A model generated the notes under the pieces. The model was not told where the DNA came from, searched no databases, and saw only the letters and a program-made list of their open reading frames with translations. A DNA stretch of 64,000 nt from Pyrinomonadaceae bacterium (GTDB lineage: Bacteria; Acidobacteriota; Blastocatellia; Pyrinomonadales; Pyrinomonadaceae): contig JAJTWY010000003.1 in the NCBI GenBank assembly GCA_021463165.1, positions 230,108 through 294,107 of the forward strand, read 5' to 3'. Position numbers and translations under genes: made by a program. Below, piece after piece: positions 26,636-35,480 of the stretch; within the stretch, counting starts at the first letter, position 1, and each line of letters starts with the position of its first letter.

Positions 26636-27706
26636 CTAAGCCGCGGCGGATCGGTTATCGCTCATCGTCGGCGACTGTGTCAGGACCTGATCGAGTGCCA
26701 CAACCGTTCGCTCGATATCGGCTCGGCTCACATCAAGGTGCGTAACCATCCTGATCCGAGACTTGAATCCGCTTGCCAGCACTCCTTTTTCCTTTAATGC
26801 ATCACATATTTCACCGGCTGTTCTTCCGGTACCGGCGATGTCAAAGATGACGATATTCGTTTCGACAGTCTCGATGTCGATGGCGATGCCGGGGATACCG
26901 GCAATACCTTCGGCCAAAACGCGGGCATTGGCGTGGTCCTCGTGGAGCCGCTTTGGCGATTCTTCCAGGGCGATGAGGCCAGCAGCGGCAAGGATCCCGG
27001 CCTGACGCATTCCGCCGCCGAGACGTTTTCGCCATATGCGGGCCTCTTTGATAAGATCCCGCGAGCCGACAAGGACCGAGCCCACCGGAGCTCCGAGGCC
27101 TTTTGAAAGGCAAAATTGGACCGAGTCGGACTGTTTCGTCATATCGGCGACCGTCGTCGAATGGGCAACTGCCGCGTTGAATATCCTCGCCCCATCAATA
27201 TGCACGGGAATATGCCGGGCATGGGCATTTTCAGTCAGTTCCGCGCAGCGCTCGGCGGACATCACACGTCCGCCGGCAAGGTTTAGGGTATTTTCAAGAC
27301 AGAGAAGACCCGTCTGGGTGTGGTCATAGATGCCGTCGGTGCTGATCGCGGGTTCAATATCGTCCCAGGTGAGGATGCCCGAACCGTCGCCGCTTCGAAC
27401 CGGCCTTATTGTCACTCCGGCAGTGATCGCCGACGCCCCGACCTCATAATTGAAAATGTGACAGCGTTCCTCAATGATCACTTCGTCGCCGGGCCTGGTT
27501 TGCACCTTTACTGCGATCTGATTGCCCATAGTGCCCGAGGCAACGAAGAGAGCGGCCTCCTTGCCGAAGATCTCGGCTGAGCGTTCCTGAAGAAGGTTCA
27601 CCGTTGGATCCTCGCCGTAAACGTCGTCTCCGACCTCGGCGGCTGCCATCGCGCGGCGCATTGCTTCCGTTGGTTTTGTTACTGTGTCGCTTCGAAGGTC
27701 GATCAT
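26636..27706 (-). CDS. ltaE: Low-specificity threonine aldolase (PLP enzyme)
   Basis: A 356-residue fold-type I PLP enzyme that cleaves L-threonine or L-allo-threonine to glycine and acetaldehyde. The N-terminal [21 protein letters not shown] and [15 protein letters not shown] are the family hallmark, and the PLP lysine is in [13 protein letters not shown], with the PLP-contacting Asp in [10 protein letters not shown]. The reading frame is open 88 codons further upstream, but the ATG at 27706 is exactly where homologues begin. It is convergent with hisS. Glycine made here can enter the folate one-carbon cycle that folD uses (inference). Confidence 0.93.
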   Translation of the reverse strand: MIDLRSDTVTKPTEAMRRAMAAAEVGDDVYGEDPTVNLLQERSAEIFGKEAALFVASGTMGNQIAVKVQTRPGDEVIIEERCHIFNYEVGASAITAGVTIRPVRSGDGSGILTWDDIEPAISTDGIYDHTQTGLLCLENTLNLAGGRVMSAERCAELTENAHARHIPVHIDGARIFNAAVAHSTTVADMTKQSDSVQFCLSKGLGAPVGSVLVGSRDLIKEARIWRKRLGGGMRQAGILAAAGLIALEESPKRLHEDHANARVLAEGIAGIPGIAIDIETVETNIVIFDIAGTGRTAGEICDALKEKGVLASGFKSRIRMVTHLDVSRADIERTVVALDQVLTQSPTMSDNRSAAA

Positions 27707-27862
27707 TATAGTTTCCGCTGAATGGCAATGAACATTTGTAGCACAAATAAAGCAGATCAAGCATCTGGACGGAACCACATGGACATTGTTCCGCCCGTGT
27801 GTTTGCGAGTATAATCCATCCATCAGTCCGAAATTTGAATTCTGCAAAGACAGGAAGCGAGT

Positions 27863-28873
27863 ATGTTTATACGTAATTCTCTGGTTCTCCTTTTGTGTAT
27901 TGGCGCGGCTGCAAGCGAAACGACAGGTCAGGCTCCGAAAACCCATCGATTTAAGCCGACTGTCGGACACGCGACCTTTGCCGTAAGGCCCGCAGTGCTT
28001 ACCGTCAGACCCGGCGATACGCTTGAGAGCGAATCGCTCTGGGGTGAATGGTATGAGCGGGCCGGAGGAAAATGGCCCGGCGAGGTGGGCCCCATAGCGA
28101 TAGAGGGAGCTGAACCGGGCGATACACTAGTCGTTCATGTGCTGAAGGTGAAGCCTAATCGCGACACAGCGGTCTCGACCCAAGGCGGGACCTTCGGCGC
28201 TCTGGTGCCTGACAGCGGCACCGCGTTTCTAAATGACCGGTTTCCGAATGGCCGCTACATCTGGCGTCTCGACCGCCAGGCGATGACGGGTACCGTCGAT
28301 CTGCCGGGAAGCGCCATGAAGCGGATAACGGTCCCGCTCGCTCCGATGCTTGGGCGTGTCGCGACGGCTCCCGACGGCGAGGAAGCCTTTGGAGGCCTCT
28401 GGCCCGGCCGTTTCGGAGGGAATATGGACGCCTCGGATGTTCGCGAAGGGACGACCGTCTATCTGCCCGTGAACCACAAGGGAGCGCTTTTCTATTTCGG
28501 CGATGGACATGCTCTGCAGGGCGACGGCGAGGTGTGCGGTTCGGGGCTTGAAACGTCGATGGAGGTGGCGTTCCGGTTCGATCTGATCAAGGGTCGCAAG
28601 GTCGCCTGGCCGCGGCTCGAGGACGTCGACCACCTGATGGTAGCCGGAAGTGCCCGGCCGCTTTCCGATGCCCTGCGGATCTCGTTCGTCGAACTGATCA
28701 ACTGGCTCGTTGCTGACTACGGGTTCGATAAACAGGACGCCTATCAACTGACCTCACAGGTTGCGACCATCCGCGTGGCTAACATGGTCGACCCGATATA
28801 TACGGTCGTTGCGAAGTTCCCGAAAAAGCATCTGCCGCCTAAAACGCAGAGAAGTCCGCAGCCAAGACAATAG
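27863..28873 (+). CDS. Secreted acetamidase/formamidase family protein
   Basis: A 336-residue member of the FmdA/AmdA family, which hydrolyses formamide or acetamide to ammonia and the acid. It carries an N-terminal signal peptide ([20 protein letters not shown]), unlike the classical cytoplasmic enzymes, so it should act in the periplasm. Family motifs visible: [30 protein letters not shown], the [20 protein letters not shown] metal/catalytic segment and [20 protein letters not shown]. About 156 bp separates it from the divergent aldolase. Confidence 0.9.
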   Translation: MFIRNSLVLLLCIGAAASETTGQAPKTHRFKPTVGHATFAVRPAVLTVRPGDTLESESLWGEWYERAGGKWPGEVGPIAIEGAEPGDTLVVHVLKVKPNRDTAVSTQGGTFGALVPDSGTAFLNDRFPNGRYIWRLDRQAMTGTVDLPGSAMKRITVPLAPMLGRVATAPDGEEAFGGLWPGRFGGNMDASDVREGTTVYLPVNHKGALFYFGDGHALQGDGEVCGSGLETSMEVAFRFDLIKGRKVAWPRLEDVDHLMVAGSARPLSDALRISFVELINWLVADYGFDKQDAYQLTSQVATIRVANMVDPIYTVVAKFPKKHLPPKTQRSPQPRQ

Positions 28874-28952
28874 CGTGGCTGGCCGTGAGCCAACATTTCA
28901 CCTGTTTGTTGCATCGGACATATCATCGCTAACGACACGTACGAGAACACAC

Positions 28953-28981
28953 TTGTACGAATGCAGGCAGGTTGTTACAAT
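28953..28981 (+). promoter_or_regulatory. Sigma-70-type promoter for the redoxin/TlpA pair
   Basis: TTGTAC (28953-28958) and TACAAT (28976-28981) are spaced by exactly 17 bp, with 4 of 6 and 5 of 6 consensus matches. A transcript starting near 28988 would have a leader of about 33 nt containing the GGAGG ribosome-binding site (29007-29011). Confidence 0.6.
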
Positions 28982-29020
28982 TCGAAACACACCAAATTCT
29001 GATGTTTGGAGGAAACTGAA

Positions 29021-29599
29021 ATGAAACGAGCCTTTTTCTTGTTTACCGTTCTGATCACTCTCGCCGTTGCGGCAAATGCACAGGGGATCGCGGTCGGTGC
29101 GACGATGGATGATTTTACGCTCCAGGGAACGGACGGCGGCAAACATAGCCTGAACAGCCTGAAAGGCAAGAACGGCGCGGTCGTTATGTTCCTTTCGGCC
29201 CAATGCCCGGTGGTAAAAGGTTATATTGAACGCATCAACGCGGTCGCGGCTGACTATAAAGCGAAAGGGATCAACTTCATCGGTATCAATTCGAATTCGA
29301 CCGAAGATTTCAACTGGGTCAAGTCTGATGGCGACCAGAACTTCAAGTTCCCGATGCTGATCGACAAGGGCAACGTACTCGCGGACAAACTCGGTGCGAC
29401 CGTAACTCCGGAGGCGTATTACGTTAATGCGAAGAACGTGCTGCTTTACCATGGTGCGATCGACAATGACCGTTCGGGCAAGGCCATTACGGACCAGTAT
29501 CTTCGGACCGCATTTGACCTGACGCTGGCTGGCAAACCGGTCGAACGGACTAAGGCCAACGCCTTCGGCTGTACCATCAAGCGGTTGAAAGCCGAATAG
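29021..29599 (+). CDS. Secreted redoxin-domain protein (AhpC/TSA-like) with two distant cysteines
   Basis: A 192-residue thioredoxin-fold protein. The signal peptide (MKRAFFLFTVLITLAVAANA) is followed by a redoxin domain: DFTLQGTDGGKHSLNSLKGK, then VMFLSAQCPVVKGYIERI. Only one Cys (Cys62) lies at the usual active site, where a CxxC or SCO-type motif would be expected; the only other Cys, Cys184, is close to the C-terminus. This suggests a peroxiredoxin-like mechanism with a distant resolving Cys rather than a disulphide reductase (inference). The GGAGG site at 29007-29011 sets the ATG at 29021 over an upstream TTG at 29006. The TlpA-like gene follows after 15 bp. Confidence 0.82.
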   Translation: MKRAFFLFTVLITLAVAANAQGIAVGATMDDFTLQGTDGGKHSLNSLKGKNGAVVMFLSAQCPVVKGYIERINAVAADYKAKGINFIGINSNSTEDFNWVKSDGDQNFKFPMLIDKGNVLADKLGATVTPEAYYVNAKNVLLYHGAIDNDRSGKAITDQYLRTAFDLTLAGKPVERTKANAFGCTIKRLKAE

Positions 29600-29614
29600 T
29601 TTGGAGTTCTGGAA

Positions 29615-30520
29615 ATGATCATCGGTTCATCGGCGAAAGCGGCTCTCTGCGCCGTTTTCGCTGTTTTTTTGTTCGGAGCGGTCTATGCGCAAAAGGCGGG
29701 TGTCAAAAGGCCTACCGATAAGACGCCTGTTGCTGCGGGCCCAAGAGTGAAACAGATCGACATCGACGGCCTGAAGGCACTGCTACGGCCGAAGGGTAAG
29801 CCGATCTTGATGAATTTCTGGGCGACATGGTGCGACCCTTGCCGAGAGGAATTCCCCGATCTCGTCAAGATCGATGCCAAGTACAAAGCCAAGCTGGATA
29901 CGATCACGATCTCGCTAGACGATGTGGAGGATATTGCCACCGCCGTTCCCAAGTTTCTGCGTGAGGTCAAGGCGAATATGCCTGCATATCTCCTTCGAAC
30001 GACTGACGAAAGTGCGGCGATCTCGATGGTCGCAAAGGACTGGAGCGGCAGTCTTCCGATGACCGTTATTATCGGGGCCGACGGACAGACAGCTTACCAG
30101 AAGTCAGGGAAATTCAATCCTGGCGTTTTGACCGACGAGATCGAAAAGGCACTCAGGCCCGCGGTTCCGGAGGTCGTCGTCCTGATGGATTTTGTTAAGG
30201 TGAAGCCGGGCCGACAGGCCGAAGCCATGTATTTTTACCAGAATAACTGGGTCGCATATCGTGAGGAGGCTCTCAAGCGCGGAGTGATCCATTCTTACGA
30301 ACTAGTCGATGCGAAGTCGGAGAATAATAGTGCGTTCGATCTGATCCTTATAACCAGATACCTGAACGAGGCGCAATACAAGGCTAGCGAGAAGAATTTC
30401 GAACCGATACTGAAAAGTCTTCGGCCGAATGGACCGATGCTCAAGAACGAGATACAGCCGGCAGATTTCCGCGAGAATGTTTTTGTTTACACCGGCACCG
30501 TCCCTTTCTCGGGACGGTGA
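29615..30520 (+). CDS. Secreted TlpA-like thioredoxin with C-terminal dimeric alpha-beta barrel-like domain
   Basis: A 301-residue periplasmic protein. Signal peptide to about residue 26 (GAVYAQ), then a TlpA/ResA-type thioredoxin domain (about 45-175) with active site WCDPC (Cys73, Cys76) and the cis-Pro in SLPMTVII. After PAVPEVVVLMDFVKVKPGRQAEAM a second domain (about 180-300) resembles stress-response or NIPSNAP-like alpha-beta barrels, an unusual partner for TlpA. It probably reduces exported disulphides. It is in one transcription unit with the upstream redoxin, a plausible electron donor/acceptor pair (inference). Confidence 0.8.
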   Translation: MIIGSSAKAALCAVFAVFLFGAVYAQKAGVKRPTDKTPVAAGPRVKQIDIDGLKALLRPKGKPILMNFWATWCDPCREEFPDLVKIDAKYKAKLDTITISLDDVEDIATAVPKFLREVKANMPAYLLRTTDESAAISMVAKDWSGSLPMTVIIGADGQTAYQKSGKFNPGVLTDEIEKALRPAVPEVVVLMDFVKVKPGRQAEAMYFYQNNWVAYREEALKRGVIHSYELVDAKSENNSAFDLILITRYLNEAQYKASEKNFEPILKSLRPNGPMLKNEIQPADFRENVFVYTGTVPFSGR

Positions 30521-30548
30521 CATCTCGGCCGCCGCTTTGGTGCGGCCG
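30497..30548 (+). terminator. Tandem GC-rich hairpins between tlpA-like and dinB genes
   Basis: Two perfect hairpins follow each other: ACCGTCCC/GGGACGGT (30497-30504, 30511-30518), overlapping the end of the upstream gene, and CGGCCGC/GCGGCCG (30526-30532, 30542-30548). Neither has a T-run, so they could slow or protect transcript ends rather than act as a classic terminator. Confidence 0.4.
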
Positions 30549-30567
30549 GTCTGGAGGAGGAGTTTAA

Positions 30568-31068
30568 GTGTTCAAGACAATAGAGGATTTTAGAACCGTT
30601 TGGGACTACGAGGCTGAAATGACCGGCAAGGTAATGCTTGGTCTTACGGATGGCTCGCTTGCCCAGAAGGTGACCGAGGGCGGACGAACGCTCGGTTTTC
30701 TTGGCTGGCACCTCGCCTGTACGCTGCACGAGATGCTTGGCCTGGTTGGCCTGAACATTGATGCCCCCGCTCCGGAGACGCCGTGTCCGGAGAGCGCGGC
30801 CGAGATCGCTCGAATTTACGGCATAGGTGGAAGATCAGTCGGTGATGAGGTTTCGAAGAACTGGACCGCTGAGACGCTGCTGATCGAGGATGACATGTAC
30901 GGTGAAACCTGGTCGCGAGGGATGACGCTCTTTTATCTGATCGCTCACCAAGCTCATCATCGCGGCCAAATGACCGTGCTGATGCGCCAGGCGGGCTTGA
31001 AAGTGCCCGGCATTTATGGGCCGGCTAAGGAGGAATGGGCCGCCTTCGGGATGGAGCCGCTGCCCTAA
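30568..31068 (+). CDS. DinB-family metal-binding four-helix protein
   Basis: A 166-residue DinB/YfiT-like protein starting at a GTG with a strong GGAGGAGG site (30553-30560). The metal-binding His triad of the fold is visible: His48 in GWHLA, and the HQAHHRGQ motif near residue 131. Family members are bacillithiol/mycothiol-dependent transferases or unknown metal-dependent hydrolases; the actual reaction cannot be deduced. A well-formed terminator follows. A second, more divergent DinB protein is encoded at 34749. Confidence 0.82.
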   Translation: MFKTIEDFRTVWDYEAEMTGKVMLGLTDGSLAQKVTEGGRTLGFLGWHLACTLHEMLGLVGLNIDAPAPETPCPESAAEIARIYGIGGRSVGDEVSKNWTAETLLIEDDMYGETWSRGMTLFYLIAHQAHHRGQMTVLMRQAGLKVPGIYGPAKEEWAAFGMEPLP

Positions 31069-31097
31069 AACGGTCGTCGACCTGTTTATGCCATCGT

Positions 31098-31157
31098 AGA
31101 GTTTATGTCCCGGATTTGATTAACATTTCCGGAGAGCATAAACTCTTTTGTTTATTT
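31098..31157 (+). terminator. Rho-independent terminator after dinB-like gene
   Basis: AGAGTTTATG (31098-31107) pairs perfectly with CATAAACTCT (31137-31146); inside it CCGGA pairs with TCCGG. The stem runs straight into TTTGTTTATTTT. It ends about 30 bp before the purL start. A TTGATT...TAAACT pair inside the element (17-bp spacing) could double as the purL promoter, but this is weaker. Confidence 0.7.
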
Positions 31158-31187
31158 TAGGCGGCAATTTTTGCTCTATCGTAGACA

Positions 31188-33497
31188 ATGACCAGTATCA
31201 CGCCCGAGATCGTCCAGCAACACGGACTCAAACCTGAAGAATACGAGAAGATAAAGCAGATAATGGGCCGCGAGCCAAATCTGACTGAGCTGGGCGTCTT
31301 CGGCGTGATGTGGTCGGAGCATTGTTCGTACAAATCGTCGCGCGTTCATCTTAAAAGGCTGCCGACAACCGGTCCGCGAGTGATAGTGCCGCCGGGCGAA
31401 AATGCCGGTGTCGTGGATATCGGCGACGATTGGTGCGTCGCATTCAAGGTCGAATCGCACAATCATCCCAGTTTTATCGAACCATTCCAAGGTGCGGCGA
31501 CCGGTGTCGGCGGGATTCTGCGAGATGTGTTTACCATGGGTGCAAGGCCGATCGCAGCGATGAATTCTCTGCGATTTGGCCCTATCGTAAGCGGGACGGG
31601 GAGCGAGAATAGTGATGGATCGCCTCGTGTCGGTCGTCCGTCGCCAGTTGTCCTGCGAAATCGCGCTATTCTGAAAGGCTGCGTCGAAGGCATCGGCCAT
31701 TACGGAAATTGTTTTGGCGTGCCGACGATCGGCGGCGAAGTAGTCTTCGACGAATCGTACAGTCTCAATCCACTCGTAAATGCGTTTGCCCTCGGAATCG
31801 TCCGCAAGGACCAGATCTTTTTCGGCAAGGCAGAGGGGATCGGCAATCCGGTGCTCTATGTCGGAGCCAAGACCGGCCGCGATGGTATTCACGGGGCGAC
31901 GATGGCTTCGGCCGAGTTTGATGACGAGGCCCTCGAAAAACGCCCTACAGTTCAGGTTGGCGATCCTTTTCTGGAGAAGCTTCTGCTCGAGGCGTGTCTC
32001 GAAGCAATGCGCAGCGGTGCGATCGAAGGTATCCAGGACATGGGAGCGGCCGGCTTGACCTCGTCTTCGGTCGAGATGGCATCGCGCGCCGGGACGGGCC
32101 TCGAACTCGACCTCACGCTGGTTCCGCAGCGCGAGACCGGAATGACCGCCTACGAAATGCTCCTTTCCGAATCGCAGGAGCGCATGCTCGTGGTTGCAAA
32201 AAAGGGCCGCGAGAAGGAGATCATCGAGATATTCAGCAAGTGGGACCTCGACGCTGTTGCCATCGGGACGGTTGTCGAAGGAAACCGTCTGAAGATATAT
32301 CACAATGGCAAACTCGAAGCCGATCTTCCTGTCGATAAACTGACCGATGAAGCTCCAAAGTACGAGAGGCCGATGGCTGCTCCACAGCCTGGATCGGAGT
32401 CTAGTGGTTCGAGGTCAGGATCAACCCTTGAGCCTCGAACGTCGGATCTGGAACTGGTCCTGAAGCGCCTGCTCGCTTCGCCAAATATCTGCTCAAAGCG
32501 TTGGGTCTATGAGCAGTACGACACGATGGTGAGGACGAACACTGCAGTTTTGCCGGGCGCGGACGCCGCGGTCGTCCGTGTCAAGGAAACGCGGCGAGCG
32601 ATCGCGATGTGCCTGGATGGGAACGGTAAATTCACGGCGATCGACCCGCGAAACGGTGTGAAACTAGCTGTTGCAGAAGCGGCCCGAAACGTCGTCTGTG
32701 TGGGAGCAAAGCCCATTGCCGTAACGAACTGCCTCAATTTTGCATCACCCGAAAGACCCGAAGTGATGTGGTCCTTCAGCGAAGTGATCGACGGTATGGC
32801 TGAGGCGTGCACAGCATTTGAAACGCCGGTCGTTTCGGGAAATGTCTCCTTCTACAACGAGACCGACGGGAAAGGAATTCTTCCTACACCGACCATTGGG
32901 ATGGTCGGGTTGATCTGTGACACCCGCAAACTGATAACGCAAGGATTCAAACATGAGGGCGATATCATCGCGGTTCTGGGCGAAACCCGCGACGATCTGG
33001 CGGCCAGCGAGTACGCACAGACCATATGCGGCATTTCCACCGAGCAGATAATTTCCAACGGTGTTACGCCGGTGATCGATCTTGGTAAAGAGGTACTTGT
33101 TCAGAGCACCTTACTAAAGCTGGCCGAGGAAGCTCTCGTGAATTCGGCTCACGATTGTTCCGATGGCGGTCTTGCAGTTGCTATCGCGGAGAGCTGTTTC
33201 TCATCCATGGGACGTTCGGCCATTGGGGCTGAGCTATCGGTCCAGGAATCGGAACTCGCCGCTGCGTCCCTGCTTTTCGGAGAAACGCCTTCGCGAATCG
33301 TCATCAGCTTTTCGCCCGAAAATAAAGCCCGCGTGACAGAGCTCGTCGCCGGCTGCCCGATGTTCGAGCTCGGACGGGTCTCAGGAGACACGTTCAATTT
33401 CTCGGTCAATGGCGAGAATGTGATTTCGAGTGCGGTCAGCGAGCTTCAGTCCGCTTGGGAAAATTCGCTCGCCGCTAATCTCGGCAGCGGAGCGTAA
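31188..33497 (+). CDS. purL: Phosphoribosylformylglycinamidine synthase, PurL subunit
   Basis: A 769-residue small-type PurL, the ATP-dependent amidotransfer subunit that converts FGAR to FGAM in purine synthesis, working with PurS and PurQ (not in this window). Motifs: [20 protein letters not shown], the [28 protein letters not shown] substrate/ATP region, and the second AIRS-like half with [18 protein letters not shown] and [11 protein letters not shown] Ser/Arg-rich stretch around residues 395-420 ([16 protein letters not shown]) separates the halves and looks like an insertion in a loop. Confidence 0.96.
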   Translation: MTSITPEIVQQHGLKPEEYEKIKQIMGREPNLTELGVFGVMWSEHCSYKSSRVHLKRLPTTGPRVIVPPGENAGVVDIGDDWCVAFKVESHNHPSFIEPFQGAATGVGGILRDVFTMGARPIAAMNSLRFGPIVSGTGSENSDGSPRVGRPSPVVLRNRAILKGCVEGIGHYGNCFGVPTIGGEVVFDESYSLNPLVNAFALGIVRKDQIFFGKAEGIGNPVLYVGAKTGRDGIHGATMASAEFDDEALEKRPTVQVGDPFLEKLLLEACLEAMRSGAIEGIQDMGAAGLTSSSVEMASRAGTGLELDLTLVPQRETGMTAYEMLLSESQERMLVVAKKGREKEIIEIFSKWDLDAVAIGTVVEGNRLKIYHNGKLEADLPVDKLTDEAPKYERPMAAPQPGSESSGSRSGSTLEPRTSDLELVLKRLLASPNICSKRWVYEQYDTMVRTNTAVLPGADAAVVRVKETRRAIAMCLDGNGKFTAIDPRNGVKLAVAEAARNVVCVGAKPIAVTNCLNFASPERPEVMWSFSEVIDGMAEACTAFETPVVSGNVSFYNETDGKGILPTPTIGMVGLICDTRKLITQGFKHEGDIIAVLGETRDDLAASEYAQTICGISTEQIISNGVTPVIDLGKEVLVQSTLLKLAEEALVNSAHDCSDGGLAVAIAESCFSSMGRSAIGAELSVQESELAAASLLFGETPSRIVISFSPENKARVTELVAGCPMFELGRVSGDTFNFSVNGENVISSAVSELQSAWENSLAANLGSGA

Positions 33498-33530
33498 ATA
33501 GCTTCCTCGACATCGGCCTTGTTCAGCCCT

Positions 33531-34700
33531 ATGGCCGCAGGCGTTTACATCCATATCCCGTTCTGCAGATCGCGCTGTTCCTATTGCGACTTCGCGACCG
33601 ACATCTATCGTGACAGCAAAGTGGTCGCTCGATATGTGGACGCACTGTGCCGGGAGCTGAGAGCAACCGGTTTCGGCGGGCGGTCCCATACTCCTGAGTC
33701 AAATTCACCGCGCGTAGGGCCCGACGATCCTGCCCTCATCAACACCATCTATTTCGGCGGCGGCACTCCATCGCTTCTTAGCCCGACGCAGGTAGAACAG
33801 GTACTCGACGCAGTGCGCGAGCGATTCGAGTTGTCTTCGGACTCGGAGATAACGATGGAGATGAACCCCGCGACCGTTACGCCGGAAACCCTCGCGGCCT
33901 TTCGTGATCTCGGCGTAAACCGTGCTAGTTTTGGTGTGCAGACCTTCAACGACCGCGATCTAAAGTTGCTTGCTCGGGGCCACGACGCCAATGACGCCCG
34001 AGAGACATTTCGAATGCTTCGCGAAGCCGGATTCGCAAACATCAGTTTTGACCTGATCGCCGGGCTTCCGGGGCAGACGATGACGGATTGGAAGGTAAAT
34101 CTAGACGAGGCTATCCGAATGTCCCCCGAACATATTTCGTTGTATCTCCTCGAGATACATAAGGATACGCCGCTAGCCGAGCAGGTCCGCAGCGGCCGGC
34201 GAAGGCCGATCGATGACGAACTTGCCGCCGAGATGTACGAAGTGATGCTCGAGAAACTCGCCGAAGCCGGCTACAAGCAATATGAGATCTCAAATTTTGC
34301 AAGGCCCGGATCCGAATCGCGCCATAATACGAAATACTGGTACCTCGACCCGGTTTTTGGTTTTGGCGTTTCGGCGCATTCATTCGACGGCCAGCGCCGA
34401 TACGCCAATCAACGAGATACTTCAAAATATGTTTCGATGATCGAGGCGAGCGAAACGGCTGAAGTCGAGCGTGAAGACGTCGACCTGGCATCCGAATACG
34501 CATTTCTAGGGCTTCGTCTCGAAGCTGGTATCGATCTGGCCGAATATGAACACAGGTTCGGCTATGGGCTTCATGAAAGATTTGGCGATGCCCTCGATGA
34601 ACTGATGCATTGCGGGCTGACAGAGATCTCCGCCGGAAGGCTTCGGTTGACTCGCAGGGGAAAGCTCTTTTCGAACGAAGTGTTTGCCGTATTTGTATAG
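33531..34700 (+). CDS. hemW: HemW-type radical SAM haem chaperone (HemN-like)
   Basis: A radical SAM protein of about 389 residues. The cluster motif CRSRCSYC (Cys12, 16, 19) has the CX3CX2C spacing, and IHIPFC, YFGGGTPSLL and HNTKYW are HemN/HemW hallmarks. The upstream Cys that coproporphyrinogen dehydrogenase HemN needs for a second SAM site is absent at the N-terminus, which points to HemW, a protein that binds haem and inserts it into targets such as respiratory enzymes. A TTG four codons upstream (33519) is less likely than the ATG. A possible client, the haem-containing NO reductase, lies 9 kb away. Confidence 0.9.
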   Translation: MAAGVYIHIPFCRSRCSYCDFATDIYRDSKVVARYVDALCRELRATGFGGRSHTPESNSPRVGPDDPALINTIYFGGGTPSLLSPTQVEQVLDAVRERFELSSDSEITMEMNPATVTPETLAAFRDLGVNRASFGVQTFNDRDLKLLARGHDANDARETFRMLREAGFANISFDLIAGLPGQTMTDWKVNLDEAIRMSPEHISLYLLEIHKDTPLAEQVRSGRRRPIDDELAAEMYEVMLEKLAEAGYKQYEISNFARPGSESRHNTKYWYLDPVFGFGVSAHSFDGQRRYANQRDTSKYVSMIEASETAEVEREDVDLASEYAFLGLRLEAGIDLAEYEHRFGYGLHERFGDALDELMHCGLTEISAGRLRLTRRGKLFSNEVFAVFV

Positions 34701-34748
34701 GTCCCGCCCCGATCTGCGTTTCCGGGCGACGCATAATTGAAACTGCTT

Positions 34749-35270
34749 ATGAAAAGATCAGACATCAGAAATATACCCGAGGATTTTGAATACTACATCA
34801 ATTTGGTGGACGACATTGAGCTTTCCGAGGCTTTCGAGAGAAGTTTGCAGCAGATCGATGACCTGGACATCGCAAAACTGGATCGGATCGGCTTGAAAAC
34901 CTATCAGGACGGCAAATGGTCGGTCAACAAGATCATTCAGCATTTGACCGATTGGGAACGCATTTGGTGCTATCGGGCGATCGTTTTCGCGCGCCGCGAA
35001 GGTGTTGTGCCCGAAGGACTCGACCAGGAAACTATGGCCGAAAACTCAAACGCGGATGAATTGCCGGTAGAACGCATCGTCGCCGATCTTCGTCAGGCTC
35101 GTTTGGCGACCAGATCGATGTTCGATAGTTTCAACCGCCAGATCCTGGAGACAAATTGTAAGTTCTATAAATACGAAATGCCGATTCTGGCGACAGGATT
35201 TGCGGTAGTCACTCACCAGATCCATCATTTCGGAGTCATTGAAGAAAGGTATTTTCCGCTTGATAGCTGA
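34749..35270 (+). CDS. DinB-family protein, second copy
   Basis: A 173-residue four-helix DinB/YfiT-like protein. Likely metal ligands are His in QHLTDWE (about residue 62) and the HQIHHFG motif near the C-terminus. The sequence KWSVNKIIQHLTDWERIWCYRAI is typical of the DinB_2 subgroup. Function unknown. An in-frame TTG at 34737 is possible; ATG is preferred. It ends just before a degraded alcohol dehydrogenase start. Confidence 0.8.
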   Translation: MKRSDIRNIPEDFEYYINLVDDIELSEAFERSLQQIDDLDIAKLDRIGLKTYQDGKWSVNKIIQHLTDWERIWCYRAIVFARREGVVPEGLDQETMAENSNADELPVERIVADLRQARLATRSMFDSFNRQILETNCKFYKYEMPILATGFAVVTHQIHHFGVIEERYFPLDS

Positions 35271-35303
35271 GAGATCCGGGACCCTCTCTTGGCGCATGAC
35301 CTG

Positions 35304-35456
35304 ATGAAAGCAGCTTGGTATGAGAAGCAGGGCGCCGCGCGTGATGTTCTGATCGTTGGCGAAATGGACGACCCGCAGCCGAGCGCAGGTGAAGTTCGGA
35401 TCCGTATCGCTGCGCGGCGCCGAATCTGGAGTGCCGTGCAGGTGGTATATAATTGA
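35304..35456 (+). pseudogene. Remnant of zinc-type alcohol dehydrogenase/quinone oxidoreductase (N-terminus only)
   Basis: A 50-codon frame starting MKAAWYEKQGAARDVL...GEMDDPQPSAGEVRIRIAA is unmistakably the first strand pair of an MDR-superfamily NADPH:quinone reductase (MKAxxYxxxGxxxxVLxxxExPxPxxGEVxVxVxA). At about 35414 the similarity stops and unrelated sequence runs to a TGA at 35454-35456. About 280 residues, including the whole Rossmann domain, are missing. This is a deletion remnant between dinB and the glutamate-synthase-like gene. Confidence 0.75.
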
Positions 35457-35480
35457 GAAAATGTCCGGCAGAATTCAACT

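Noticed and set aside
31176..32303. A 375-codon open frame on the minus strand opposite purL
   Set aside because: Fully antisense to purL and without any recognisable motif; high-GC genes often leave such frames open.
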